From the NCBI GenBank assembly GCA_027919835.1, contig JANVFP010000020.1, positions 248,001-312,000 on the forward strand: a stretch of 64,000 bases of DNA, written 5' to 3'. Below the pieces are notes generated by a model. That model worked only from the letters and a program-made list of their open reading frames with translations. It did not search any database and was not told where the DNA came from. The position numbers were made by a program, and so were the translations under genes. The DNA comes from Lentinula raphanica. Its lineage: Eukaryota; Basidiomycota; Agaricomycetes; Agaricales; Omphalotaceae. Every line of letters begins with the position of its first letter. The stretch's first letter is position 1. Below, piece by piece: positions 22,101 to 33,610 of this stretch.

Positions 22101-24335
22101 TCAGCCCATGGTGCAGATATCAATGCTCAGGGAGAACAGTATGGCTCAGCCCTTCAAGCTGCAGCATATCGGGGTCAAACAGCTATTGTGGAAATTCTCT
22201 TAGCACATGGTGCAGATATCAACGCTCAGGGAGGAGAGTATGGCTCAGCCCTTCAAGCTGCAGCATATCGGGGTCAAACAGCTATTGTTGAAATTCTTTT
22301 AGCACATGGTGCAGATATCAATGCTCAGGGAGGAGAGTATGGCTCAGCCCTTCAAGCTGCAGCATATCGGGGTCAAACAGCTATTGTTGAAATTCTTTTA
22401 GCCCATGGTGCAGATATCAATGCTCAGGGAGGAGAGTATGGCTCAGCCCTTCAAGCTGCAGCATATCGGGGTCAAACAGCTATTGTTGAAATTCTTTTAG
22501 CACATGGTGCAGATATCAACGCTCAGGGAGGAGAGTATGGCTCAGCCCTTCAAGCTGCAGCATATCGGGGTCAAACAGCTATTGTTGAAATTCTTTTAGC
22601 CCATGGTGCAGATATCAATGCTCAGGGAGAAAAGTATGGCTCAGCCCTTCAAGTTGCAGCATATTGGGGTCAACCAGCTATTGTTGAAATTCTTTTAGCC
22701 CATGGTGCAGATATCAATGCTCAGGGAGGAGCGTATGGCTCAACCCTTCAACTTGCAGCATATCGGGGTCACACAGCTATTGTTGAAATTCTTTTAGCAC
22801 ATGGTGCAGATATCAATGCTCAAGGAGGAAAGTATGGCTCAGCCCTTCAAGCTGCAGCATGCCACGATCAAACAGCTATTGTTGACATTCTTTTAGCCCA
22901 TGGTGCAGATATCAATGCTCAGGGAGGAGAGTATGGCTCAGCCCTTCAAGCTGCAGCATATCGGGGTCAAACAGCTATTGTTGAAATTCTTTTAGCCCAT
23001 GGTGCAGATATCAATGCTCAGGGAGGAGCGTATGGCTCAACCCTTCAACTTGCAGCATATCGGGGTCACACAGCTATTGTTGAAATTCTTTCAGCCCATG
23101 GTGCAGATATCAATGCTCAGGGAGAACAGTATGGCTCAGCCCTTCAAGCTGCAGCATATCGGGGTCAAACAGCTATTGTGGAAATTCTCTTAGCACATGG
23201 TGCAGATATCAACGCTCAGGGAGGAGAGTATGGCTCAGCCCTTCAAGCTGCAGCATATCGGGGTCAAACAGCTATTGTTGAAATTCTTTTAGCACATGGT
23301 GCAGATATCAATGCTCAGGGAGGAGAGTATGGCTCAGCCCTTCAAGCTGCAGCATATCGGGGTCAAACAGCTATTGTTGAAATTCTTTTAGCCCATGGTG
23401 CAGATATCAATGCTCAGGGAGGAGAGTATGGCTCAGCCCTTCAAGCTGCAGCATATCGGGGTCAAACAGCTATTGTTGAAATTCTTTTAGCACATGGTGC
23501 AGATATCAACGCTCAGGGAGGAGAGTATGGCTCAGCCCTTCAAGCTGCAGCATATCGGGGTCAAACAGCTATTGTTGAAATTCTTTTAGCCCATGGTGCA
23601 GATATCAATGCTCAGGGAGAAAAGTATGGCTCAGCCCTTCAAGTTGCAGCATATTGGGGTCAACCAGCTATTGTTGAAATTCTTTTAGCCCATGGTGCAG
23701 ATATCAATGCTCAGGGAGGAGCGTATGGCTCAACCCTTCAACTTGCAGCATATCGGGGTCACACAGCTATTGTTGAAATTCTTTTAGCACATGGTGCAGA
23801 TATCAATGCTCAAGGAGGAAAGTATGGCTCAGCCCTTCAAGCTGCAGCATGCCACGATCAAACAGCTATTGTTGACATTCTTTTAGCCCATGGTGCAGAT
23901 ATCAATGCTCAGGGAGGAGAGTATGGCTCAGCCCTTCAAGCTGCAGCATATCGGGGTCAAACAGCTATTGTTGAAATTCTTTTAGCCCATGGTGCAGATA
24001 TCAATGCTCAGGGAGGAGCGTATGGCTCAACCCTTCAACTTGCAGCATATCGGGGTCACACAGCTATTGTTGAAATTCTTTCAGCCCATGGTGCAGATAT
24101 CAATGCTCAGGGAGAACAGTATGGCTCAGCCCTTCAAGCTGCAGCATATCGGGGTCAAACAGCTATTGTTGAAATTCTTTTAGCACATGGTGCAGATATC
24201 AATGCTCAGGGAGGAGAGTATGGCTCAGCCCTCCAAGCTGCAACATATTGGGGTCAAACAGCTATTGTGGAAATTCTCTTAGCACATGGTGCAGATATCA
24301 ATGCTAAGGGAGGACAGTATGGCTCAGCCCTTTGA
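19177..24335 (+). pseudogene. NACHT-ankyrin (NLR-like) gene 1, frameshifted
   Basis: The start is ATG at 19177; exon 1 encodes the FSGAHNFNI...GGDIN motif. The next exon has LSSDEESKLREWL. An intron splits the P-loop: GK before it and AGSGKTVF after it (about 19495-19552). The NACHT core has ICHYFDTRDNTGANTSYGG and Walker B IYIIIDALDEC. A helical and winged-helix-like part follows (LLPSDLQKTYSEAI, VVQLAHASVKEFLL). About 30 ankyrin units of 33 residues end the protein. Two one-base deletions break the frame: near 20172 (DEVK then a stop, where gene copy 2 reads DEVKIILTQKADG) and near 21776 in an ankyrin unit. A 267-bp element sits in the intron before the ankyrin exon. NACHT-ankyrin proteins act in fungal self/non-self recognition and cell death; that role here is inferred. 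Confidence 0.8.
21120..21386. mobile_element. 267-bp MITE in NACHT gene intron, TA target
   Basis: The ends are inverted repeats: TTGTCCCATTTCAAT on the left and ATTGAAATGGGACAG on the right, flanked by TA on both sides (21118-21119 and 21387-21388). The related intron in the gene half at 51.75-52.41 kb lacks the insert and reads CAATAAATGTCAAA with one TA, giving an empty site. The TA duplication suggests mobilisation by a Tc1/mariner-type transposase. No ORF is inside. Confidence 0.8.
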
Positions 24336-24530
24336 GCTGCAGCATCTTGGGGTTGAGCAGCTATTATTGAAATCCTCTTAGCCCATGGTGCAGATATCAA
24401 TGCTCAGGGAGGAGAGTATAGCTCAGCCCTTTAAGCTGCAGCATTCTGGGGTTATACAAATACAGTTGAAGTTCTCAAAAAGCATAGCACAGATATCACA
24501 ACAAAAAATCATTCAAATTTACATTGAGTA
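21430..24530 (+). repeat. Ankyrin-coding array, 99-bp units in 990-bp blocks
   Basis: About 30 units of 99 bp encode variants of HGADINAQGGEYGSALQAA. Units are nearly identical in DNA. A block of ten units recurs with an exact 990-bp period: the variants in 22009-22998 reappear in 22999-23988, and a third block starts at 23989. The open frame ends at 24335, and at least two further units are decayed by stops up to about 24530. Confidence 0.9.
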
Positions 24531-24679
24531 AACATCAGATAAACTAGAATCAAATACTTCTACTCTCTGGGTACAAAAAAGTACTATACATTGTTCTCGG
24601 AAACTTTGCAATGCTTTAGGGTAAGTGAAAGACTTGGATGTTGATTCCACTACTTTCAACATACTTGTAATATTTTCCA

Positions 24680-25309
24680 GTTGTCTCGACCAGTGTCAAA
24701 GCTCTTGAATGATAGTATTTCTTGAGTGCCACTCATAATATCTTGAAGCTTTCTGACACTCAGAACTATGGCATCTTTCTAGGATTGAAGGATCCAGTAT
24801 ATCCAATGATTCAGACATTAACCAATTCAGATTGGGGTATGGGAGATGTGAGGAAGTCAATTTCAGGTTTTCTAGTCCTTCTAGGTGAATCCCCACTATC
24901 CTGGAGTTCTAAACGACAAACTGTTGTCACCTTATCATCCTGTGAAGCTGAGTACTTGGCATCCACGCACTGCGCAAGAGAGATTCTATGGTTCCAAAAC
25001 TTCTTCAGCAATCTAGGATTCCTACAAAACTCACCAACCATGATGTTCTGAGATAATCAGGCTTGTACACATGATCCTCATGTGCACAGTAAAATAAAGC
25101 ACATATCAATTTGGGAACACTTCATTTGGGACAGCATTGCAAAATGTCAAATCAATATTGTCTACATATCTAACCAAGAAAATATTGGGGACCTTTTCAC
25201 AAAGCCGCTACATAGAATGTTACATTCACAATGGGTCAAGTTACTGAAACTTGATGCGAGTCAAGAGGGGGTGTTGAATACTGACTTCGATGATCTTCAT
25301 CTTTTCTAA
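24680..25309 (+). pseudogene. Copia retrotransposon pol 3' fragment (RNase H)
   Basis: The plus strand reads QNYGIFLGLKDP, SDWGMGDVRKSISGFLVLLG, PLSWSSKRQTVVTLSSCEAEY and ASTHCAREILW, the end of reverse transcriptase and the RNase H domain of Ty1/Copia elements. It continues with KIKHISIWEHFIWD and NIGDLFTKPLHR. Stops occur near 24715 and at 25049, in the place where the family has a DNQ motif, so it is dead. Gag, integrase and most of reverse transcriptase are missing. Confidence 0.85.
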
Positions 25310-25489
25310 ATCTTATCACTGTTATCTATATTACTAAGCCATGTATTACTAACCTGGGACAAAGCAAACCCCTTTAATGTTTCTTGAGGCTTCATACCAG
25401 GTAATGCCTTTCTTAGTCTCTCTATTATATGTACAATACTTAATGTTTGTTGCTTTGTACCAGAATATATTTGTGTCTACATTCAATAG
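25270..25489 (+). repeat. Probable Copia 3' LTR
   Basis: After a purine-rich AAGAGGGGG tract the sequence TGTTGAATACTGAC begins a segment that ends near ACATTCAATA, an almost perfect inverted match to the start (ATTCAACA expected). Length is about 220 bp. It overlaps the last codons of the pol fragment, as in many Copia elements. The 5' LTR is not in the window. Confidence 0.5.
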
Positions 25490-27261
25490 GTGAACATAGT
25501 AGATGCAGATGCTAAAGAAGCAAGTGGTGCAGTTGGACCAATGGCACTACAAGGAACAGAAGGTGAAGAAGCAAGAGAGGAGTGGGAGGCATGATCATGG
25601 TCATGGCTGCAATGGCAGATGCCAGAAACAGGATTCATAGGTGTAGCAGTTGAACCAATGGCAGAAGTGGTAGCTGGAGGTATGGGTGTGGTGGTATCTG
25701 CCAAAAAAAGATTGTCCAGCTTCACCACCCGTCTCCTTGGGCCTCAATTGGAGTGTAACATATTGGCAAAAGAGAAATGGGGAGTCTACTGTCTAACATT
25801 CTTTCAAAGCAGTGACCAAAGAGAATATAGAGAATCCTATGGGTAGGAGGTCCTTCAGAGGCACAGGAAGCTGGTATTTAACCATGTCTTTCTGGCTTCT
25901 GATCAAGCTCCCCCCATGGAAGCAGTTTGCCATATTGCTCTCCTACTTGAAGATCAAAACATGTATCACTTCTACCCATTGAATACACACTGTAATCAAG
26001 ATCCAGAAATGTTTTGAGCATGACTCTTTGTTTCCTTGTCCTTGTTAAATGTTTCTTGTTCTTAGTGTTAGGATCATGTCACCAATTAAGTCAGAGCTCC
26101 AAATTATGCTGCCTCTATCAAACTCCTCCATTCATTGTAAGCTCAAGCTCAAGCTTCAGTGCTTCAGCTTCAGCTTCATCTCTTGTCAACATCTTTCCTT
26201 AACATTTCATTTTCATCAGGCCTTCATTCTCATCATTCACCTGGCCATCAAGGTTTTGTTGGAGGCGGAGATGGGTATGGACTCTGCTATGGGCTCCTGT
26301 GGATCAATGTTTTCAGTAAGGATTGATGCATGATGTTCCATAATCCATTCACCAGGGAGCTGTATGGGGCAGAGACGGACTCAGATGGTCCACTATATTT
26401 CTCTCTGTTTGGCTTGCATCCCTGGAACCACTTTTGATTCAGATAACAATCGGGCCTTGGTGACTTGGGCATAGAAGGGTGATATAGATGAATCTCAAGT
26501 GGGTTGTGATGAACACTATCGGAAATTTTGTCCGACCCATGTAGGATGCACACTGCAGCTATTGAATATCAATATCTCTGCTCCCTTTAGAATCTTTTCC
26601 TAGCCTCGACTCCTTGGCCCTTGGGGGTGTCTCTGAAACTACTTTTCTAATGAAGTGATTCCCAGTTCCCTTGTAACCCGAAGTTTGTTCTGTGAATGTT
26701 GTCTAGAGTCTTCTAGTACATTCTTCTACAACCACTGTACAAACATGACATACATATTCGGAATCCGTAAATTCAAAATTGCGGGTACAAGTGTTTGAGG
26801 TGTAGTTTGGGGTGTAGTAAGCCAATGGAGGTGTATTCATATGTATATATGAAGCAATCTCAAAGGGAAGTCCTCTGCCCAACTCCCCTTCCGAGTTAAT
26901 ATTTTGTGATTCCCAACTTTTACCCAATCGAAGGAAAGCGCTGGTTTGGTATGTTCAATTTTCCCGATTCCTGAATGATAGCGGTGATGATTATTGTTCA
27001 TGTTCTCAAAATTTTTGGTTGATGAAGAAACTTACTGACTTATTGTCTCACATGAATACTTCTAGCTTCCTCGAATAACCTGTTTGACCGCTACTCAAAG
27101 TATCTCCTAAACGAGGGCTTTGCTTTTCACTTCCCGAGTTGTTATCTCTCTACCTCCTTTTGCTAGCGTCAAGTTTCCCCTTCCTTCTTTGTTGAAATAC
27201 CCTTCACCCCTGCAACCTCGAGGTTACAAACACAAAACCACCCACCAGTGATACCACCGCA
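25490..27261. other. Intergenic, no recognised gene
   Basis: Only short ORFs without recognisable domains are seen. Part of 26090-26250 (CTCTATCAAACTCCTCCA and the following CTCAAG-rich stretch) is weakly similar to 39560-39660, which suggests an old dispersed repeat. Confidence 0.4.
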
Positions 27262-27972
27262 ATGAATATATTCTCCTTGGTCTGGATTTGGACCTCCTTG
27301 GTCTTCGCCTTTGCAGTGAACGCGTTGCCCGTAAGACTCGAACACGGGGAAACTCGCACCAATATCCGGTTTCGGAGCACAACCAATGATACGAGCTCGG
27401 GAAGTCATGTATATGATGTACCCCGAGTTCCTTTGGGCGTTCTCGCCAACTACACCGTAAACCCGCCATCCCCATCCCCATCTTTTCCTCCGTCTTCTTC
27501 TATCCTCCGACGATCCCCCTCCTCTCCCCCAAAAACTGTCCCCGTCCAACTTTGGATCCACGCCAAAGGCACCGACTCCGAGCACTGGTCCCTCGTTATT
27601 GACTCCACCCATGGTTTTGCCGCCGAAGCCCCAGACCCCTATCACCAAGACAGCCAACCGCTCAGACCGCTCACATTTTCCTACTACTCTGATCAGAAAT
27701 CTCAAGCTAAGCTCACGGATCTGAACTGTCAGGCGACCTTCGAGAATGACGAGAAAATGGACGAGGTTTTTAAAGATTTGGTGAATAACAGTAAGATAGG
27801 CTGGGGAGGAAAGTTGCCGAGGGAGATCGGGGGAAATTGTATGGATTATGTGAAGGGGGCATTGGAGTATTTGGTGAAGGGGAAGAATATCAAGCAGATG
27901 CCGGTGAAGTTCACGGAGTTGTGGGATAGGGAGTATAAGGACGTGCAGAAGAAGGTTTGGGGAAGACAGTAG
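27262..27972 (+). CDS. Predicted secreted protein, 236 aa
   Basis: This is a single-exon ORF starting at ATG 27262. Residues 1 to about 22 form a signal peptide (MNIFSLVWIWTSLVFAFAVNA), with cleavage likely after NA. A Ser/Pro-rich stretch (about 72-100) follows. The C-terminal domain contains WIHAKGTDSEHWSLVIDS and GGNCMDYVKGALEYLVKG. An HW segment followed by an NC-x-D segment recalls a widespread family of uncharacterised Agaricomycete proteins with an NCQDW-like motif; any catalytic role is speculative. It converges with the Nse3 gene, about 300 bp away. The ORF is intact and codon use looks normal. Confidence in the gene is high and in function low. Confidence 0.8.
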   Translation: MNIFSLVWIWTSLVFAFAVNALPVRLEHGETRTNIRFRSTTNDTSSGSHVYDVPRVPLGVLANYTVNPPSPSPSFPPSSSILRRSPSSPPKTVPVQLWIHAKGTDSEHWSLVIDSTHGFAAEAPDPYHQDSQPLRPLTFSYYSDQKSQAKLTDLNCQATFENDEKMDEVFKDLVNNSKIGWGGKLPREIGGNCMDYVKGALEYLVKGKNIKQMPVKFTELWDREYKDVQKKVWGRQ

Positions 27973-28276
27973 ATGACTAAGGAGTTGTAGGAAGATTATG
28001 TAGCACAACAGTTCATGACAAGTGAAATCATAAACTATAGAAGCCTTGGAAAGAACTTGACTGAAGTATGACATGAACACTACAGATAGAGCAGTACAAG
28101 CAGACGTACATGTGTTATCATTGAACATAGTATTGAGTTGTAGGGTAAACGAAACGCAGACTGGCAAAGAGATATACAATCAATCGAACTTGTCTTTCAT
28201 GTTACTTTCAATCAGAGAAAGATGAATAGCAGATCTTTAGTAAGTAAAGGGAATGTTGTTCTTACCACAATGGTAC
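27973..28276. other. Short intergenic region between convergent genes
   Basis: No gene is seen. It should contain the 3' UTRs of the secreted-protein gene and of the Nse3 gene. Confidence 0.5.
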
Positions 28277-29835
28277 CATCATCAGTTGATATCAGCAATG
28301 TTCCCGCCCACAGCTTTTTCAATCCCATCCATCATCTTCTTCAGTTTCTCTTGCATCCCGGCACCTCCACCCCTCCTACTTCCCCGGCACCTCCGTCCTG
28401 GTTCTCTTCATCATCGTTAACCCCGACCATAAACTCTGCAATAAACTCCTGTATTGCCTTCTCCCCAATCTCACTATGCGCACGGGTACCCCATCGCCAA
28501 TCATATTTATTCTCCCCATCCTCGCCATCTGCACGACCACCGGCGGCAGAAGCTCGTCCCCGTTTTCCGCCAGCTGCCTTGGCAGGTTTTCCGGCCTCGT
28601 TGGAGCTGATACAGTCTATGTAGCCTTGCTTGGTGAGAAGCTGGATGTAAGCCTCGATCGTGACGTTGGTACTGGAGGCTCCAGATGGATGAGTATGTGC
28701 GCTACGACCCAGAGGAACACTCGAACTAGGGGGAAGATGTAATTGCCTCAGAGTGGCGCGCAAGTCATGATTGCTCATGAGTCGTCCGGAAGCCAAGATA
28801 AGCGAGAGGATAACGTATTGGACACCGAGCGCACCGATGTTCTCGAGAGCAGGGAGTGCAGGGGATGAAAACAATAGAAGAGTCCCGGTACACGTTGGAA
28901 GTGATGCAGTTGCGGATTGCGAGCGTTGAGAGCGACGAGCGCCACGTTGAGTTTGAGACGGCGCAGGAGTACCATCATCTTCGTCATCATGTAGATCGTC
29001 AGGTACATCGTCCAATTCGGCAGTTAGTATCTCTTCATCAGGAAGCGCAGAGATGGATATGATGGTTGGGTGAAGGACAGAGCGGAGTATGTAACTTTTG
29101 CTGCCAGTAGGGGCGGCTAATACACAGGGAGTTTTCGTTTTCCATTGTCTTCATCCAATGTGAATAGAACTCTTTCGAGCTTACCTTTCTTTTTCGATCC
29201 AGCAGCTCTGCCTCTTTTTCTCTTTCCTTGTGTCCCACTAGGCTCGTCGTCGTCTTCATCTTCTTGCTGCCCTTCATTCATAGCCTCCGGATCGTTACCA
29301 GTAGAGCTCTGATCCAGCGCGGCGCGTGTCTTGAGTTCAACGAGTTCCATTCCAAGAGTACGATTGAGAATGTATTGTGCCCGTTCCAGTACGCGGCCGA
29401 AAGGACGCGATGTGCGTGATGTTGGACCGAAAACTGCAAATCTGAGTCAGGTCCACTCTACAACATCTCTCAATTCTGGTAAAGACGCGTTTCCTGCGTA
29501 CCTTTCTTTGAGATTTCATCTCTTCTCAATGGCATCCTTTTATGCTCCATAAACAGTGCCAGTCGGACAAGCTGATTCGCTTTGAGGTTGATATCAACGG
29601 CATCTTGACTTCCTCCTCCTCCTCCTCCTCCTCCATCTACGTCCATCTCATCGTCAGGAGCACCATTTTCGGCGTCATCCTTGTCATCCTCATCTTCGTT
29701 CTCTTCTGATTCAGCACGTGTAGCGCGTGTGCCGCGTTTTGAATATGTACGATTCTGACCTTGAGAAGCGCGATTGACTTTTGTAGTGCTACTTCGCTGA
29801 GAGCGAGTCTGTGTTGATGTGCTGCCCCTTGCCAT
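28277..29835 (-). CDS. Nse3-like MAGE-domain subunit of SMC5/6
   Basis: The start is ATG at 29835 (MARGSTSTQTRSQ). Exon 1 has a basic and acidic disordered leader with a Gly8 tract, then the beginning of the MAGE homology domain (KANQLVRLALFMEHKRMPLR). After an intron at about 29430-29500 comes VFGPTSRTSRPFGRVLERAQ and LNRTLGMELVEL. A second intron (about 29120-29185) leads to the second MAGE half with GVQYVILSLILASGRLMSNH, YIQLLTKQGYIDC and KYDWRWGTRAHSEIGEKAI. Nse3 binds Nse1 and Nse4 and DNA in the SMC5/6 repair complex; this function is inferred from the family. The frame as it stands ends at 28341 (PGCKRN), but a direct repeat just before it may have shifted the frame. Without it the protein would end QEKLKKMMDGIEKAV... 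near 28277. Confidence 0.8.
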
Positions 29836-29879
29836 TGAAATATGTTCTGTTGGCCTTGATATGAGAGCGGATCGTTTTG

Positions 29880-30030
29880 CGCAGAGTGAGGTGGTTGATG
29901 GTGGTAGAAGGTGAGTCAATTATCCATGAGAAACAAAAAACCGTCACCGTAACTCTATCGTCCCGTGAGGTGACAGGTTACGCGGCGGGACTCATCATCT
30001 TGGGGGAGCACCACGACTATGTTCATAAAC
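29880..30030 (+). repeat. Dispersed repeat upstream of Nse3 (copy 1)
   Basis: Blocks GAGGTGGTTGATGGTGG, TCCCGTGAGGTGACAGGTTA and CACCACGACTATGT occur here and, in the same order and orientation, at 33410-33610. Here the repeat lies just upstream of the Nse3 start codon. Confidence 0.6.
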
Positions 30031-30287
30031 TCCAAAAGCTACAACTGAACGACAAGAAGCATGATAATTTACATTTGGATGATTGCGTATTCTAGCAGAT
30101 GAAGAGATGATGTATGATATCACAAGGTCCGGTACCTACACGAAAAATCTACAGTGTCCCGGGTCCACAGCAACTCAAAAGAGTGAAGGAAAGTGAGGAG
30201 ATAGCATGAAAAGAATGAACGGATGAAGACCAGAAGGAGTCATAATCAGAGAGAAGAAACGGAGCTCAAGCGATGAGACTTCTTTGT
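30031..30287. other. Intergenic 3' of Cch1-like gene
   Basis: No gene is recognised between the dispersed repeat and the end of the channel gene. Confidence 0.4.
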
Positions 30288-33200
30288 TCATTTCTCGTTT
30301 CCTCCATGCCCTTCCGCCTCATTCATCGCTTCTTCCATCAAATCTCCCCAGATGGAATTTTGCATCCCTTCGAGCAATATACTTGGATCCTCGTCTCCTA
30401 TTGAGTCTCGTGGATACCTATACCCCAGATCGGTCGATAACCGACTTATCTGGCTCATGTCGCTCGTTCTCCTGTTACTTCGGTGAAGACCGGTTGCACC
30501 CGCGTTTGCTATATTACGCTTCGGACTAGGAGAACCCCTAGCCATCATGGCTGCACCCGCGGGTAATGACAACGATATATTGGGAGAATGTGAGGGTGAA
30601 AAAGAATCTCGTGATGAAAAAGAGGGAGATGATTGCTGCTGAGCGAATTGCGACCCATCGAATCCTAGAGCTCCAAAGTCGAGTTGCACGGATCCGAAGT
30701 TCGATCTGCGCATAGGTGTTGGCGTGCTAGGTGCGGAATTGTCTGAACCAGAGAACCCGACGGTAGATATATCCCTGCTGGACGGTCTCAAAGGGGACAG
30801 TGTAGGTGAAGGCAATGGTGGCAGGGTTTCGGGCATCGTGTCAACGACGATAGCAGGGATTTCTACAAAGAGAAATCACGATTGAGTAACTTGTTGGGTT
30901 TGAGCAGACTTACCAGAACTCTCTGCACGCTTCCTTTCCAAATGTGCCAAAAATCTCCGCCTCAGAGATATCATCTTCAACAAAGACTGTACTCGATCCA
31001 GATTGACCAAGTCCGTAACGAGTTTATTCGTCTCTGTGCGTATCACTAGATCGCGCAATCTGTAATCTGGTTAGTTCACGAGAGAAAACTCAAGTCTGAT
31101 GTACTGAAACACTTACACCAACGCCTCCGAATCCTTGATGAGCTTATGGTGCGCCAATAGCAACAACATATCCGTAAACGAGATTCCTCGTCCTTGCTGA
31201 TGTGCAATCGTGGCCTCATGGTATAGTCGATTGTATATTGCACGTCGCTTTCTAATGGCGGTATAATCAATCCCATCCAGAACGTTGTTCAGCTTGTTGA
31301 TATCCAGTCCGCCTACGACATTGGTATTGTAAGACATGGGCCATGGCTGGTCATTAGTGAGAGTGGATTGGCTATTGTTGTCCGAAGGCGCCGCCTTGCA
31401 CGCAGCTGCAATATTGCGAATGTTATACTGTGCTGGATATATCCGTACTTCAAACACGCTGCTCAATTTCTACAAGTGTCCATGAATGGAGATGAGCTCT
31501 CATTTAGTACCGTAGGTGAAGCAGTCGGAGTATACGTACCCCGAAAAACGGAACGAATTGAGACCGCTCGAGATGTCCTGTTTGAGGATTGGCAAACTCC
31601 GCCCATACTTTCTTGAAGGCCCGCAACTCTTCTCGAGTGATGGCTCTAGATCCTCCCGAAGCTTGGAACACGTAGGAAAAGCTATCGACCACCACACCTG
31701 AGTAGCATTAGCAACGGAAGCAAGAAAATAGAGATCGAGCCGTACCAGTGAACAGGTTCACGAATATGTACTAGTCAAAATGGCGTTAGTATGTGTCATT
31801 TCGAAGCTGAGCGACGAGGGATTCACCATGCTCAATAAGTTCCACGCAATGAAAAGCGTGAACGCCCATCCAAAACTTCCACAGTCAGAATCGTCATCTT
31901 GAACAGATGAATTCGAGCAACGGGGATAAACTAGCGCACTATCATCGCACAAATATCAGCTCTATATCTCGATTTGATTCTATATTGACGCACTAATCAT
32001 GCATGTATTGATTCCATCCCTCTTCGCACCAACCGTTAGCCAAAAAACAAGGAGGACCTGTGTGTCGAAGCTCACCCTGTGGACATGAATGCCAACATCA
32101 CCAGTGCAGAGCTGATTGAAGAATAATTTCTATCTCGATCTTCCCCAGATTGCCATTTTGTTAGCCCGAAAACCTCAACGTCAAGGATGGCGAAAAACAT
32201 GAACAGAATTAACCATAACAGCAGGAGCGTGAGTATAGATGGAAGACTTGCTCTGCAGAACATGCCAGCTAGTCAAGAACGATGTATCATCCGAGGATAT
32301 CATTCACTCACATCGCAGTCTTGAACAGTTTATTGAGGCTATTCGTTCGTTGCACCAGCTTGAATGCTACCAGCACCAGGAATAACTTCTGGAGTTGCTG
32401 ACCAAGAAAGCCGATGTTCCCAAAATGCACTATGAATGTCGTCGCGAAACTACCCATGGTCACCAAAATGTCGAAAAGATTCCAGCCGTTAGCACGGAAA
32501 CTCCTCCATCCAAGCCCATAGAGTCGCACAATCACATCAATCATGTACACCAGAATGATACCAAGGAAGAAATCATCTGCTGTTGAGTTAGATTGTGAAC
32601 ATTCTAGTTTTCGTATGACCCACTTCTCATGCTTTCCGTGATTGTAGTGGACGCGTAGGTTTGAGTCCTTGTGCGCTTTATGTCAGTTGAAGAAGATGAC
32701 GATCCGTATCGAGGAGCACATACATCAGAATGATAACGTGAATAGTGAATATTACCGTCATACATCTCGACCACCAACCGTGTTTGTGCACAGCTCTGTC
32801 AAAACACCAAGCGCGGATACGAGAAACAGGTCTTCGCTGGGGTCTTTTAGAAGGCCTTTGACGCTTGAATAGTTTTTGTAGGTCAATCCATTCCCTCTGT
32901 GGCTGAGTTAAGAGGGCCGACCCGGTCCTAGATTTGAAGTTTCCGATGATGATACTAGGAACATTGAGAGATTCAGATGTCTGGTTTTTGTATCAGCAAG
33001 GACATTAACTTACCTAACGAACAGTGTCAAGATGACAACACCACCCAACAGATTGTAGATCAAGAAGAACAACGCATTCCATTGTGAGGCGTTCGTCTGA
33101 GGTTGTAGACCGTCTCCGACGGCACTGGCGGCAGCTTGCATGACATCGATCCAGCCTTCCAAAGATACAATCTCGAAGAGGATGAGAAGTGAGGAACCGA

Positions 33201-33412
33201 AGTTGTTGAAAGAAAACTTTGTTGAAGGGGCAGGATTGTCCCAAACGCGAGGTACGGGATATCCAAAAGCATCGTTGATGTACGTGTTAACGTACTCATT
33301 GGTACAGTCATCCATGCCTGATGCGTTACCATCATTGCACGTATTTAGTTTGCCCGCGAAGATATTGAGTCCCCAAACGGCGTACGGAATCATGTACAAG
33401 ATGGCAAGTAGG
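30288..33412 (-). CDS. Cch1-like calcium channel, 5'-truncated
   Basis: The minus strand encodes the C-terminal half of a four-domain voltage-gated-type Ca2+ channel in about ten exons. In order these are: end of domain III with [10 protein letters not shown] and the pore [14 protein letters not shown] (33010-33412); the III-IV linker and IVS1 (about 32710-32960); IVS2-S4 with [20 protein letters not shown] (32308-32585); IVS5-pore with [20 protein letters not shown] and [11 protein letters not shown]6 with [14 protein letters not shown]; and a cytosolic tail with an EF-hand-like [14 protein letters not shown]. The Ser/Pro-rich end stops at 30288. Cch1 works with Mid1 in the plasma membrane for Ca2+ entry. 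Domains I and II and part of III are absent: homology stops at about 33412, where a dispersed repeat begins. Exons look intact, but the gene cannot make a normal channel. Confidence 0.85.
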
Positions 33413-33610
33413 GAGGTGGTTGATGGTGGATGCAAAAAGTTGAAGGTAGATGAGAGTGAATGATCCGTGAGAAAGAACCATCACGGCAAATACTGTCCCG
33501 TGAGATGACAGGTTACGCGTGAACACTGTACAGTGTATCTCATTGAGCTCCTACTTTGGGGGCCAGGAGGGTTCCAATTTCGTCACCATGGATCACCACG
33601 ACTATGTGCC
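33410..33610 (+). repeat. Dispersed repeat at the Cch1 truncation (copy 2)
   Basis: It shares ordered blocks with 29880-30030 (GAGGTGGTTGATGGTGG, TCCCGTGAGATGACAGGTTA, CACCACGACTATGT). It begins exactly where homology to the channel stops. Confidence 0.6.

Noticed and set aside
25483..25728. Minus-strand ORF rich in Ser, Ala and Pro as a possible gag
   Set aside because: It has no zinc knuckle or gag motif and is too short to support.
27169..28179. A 336-aa minus-strand ORF
   Set aside because: It lies opposite the secreted-protein gene, which has a clear signal peptide and sensible codon use; the antisense frame has no domain.
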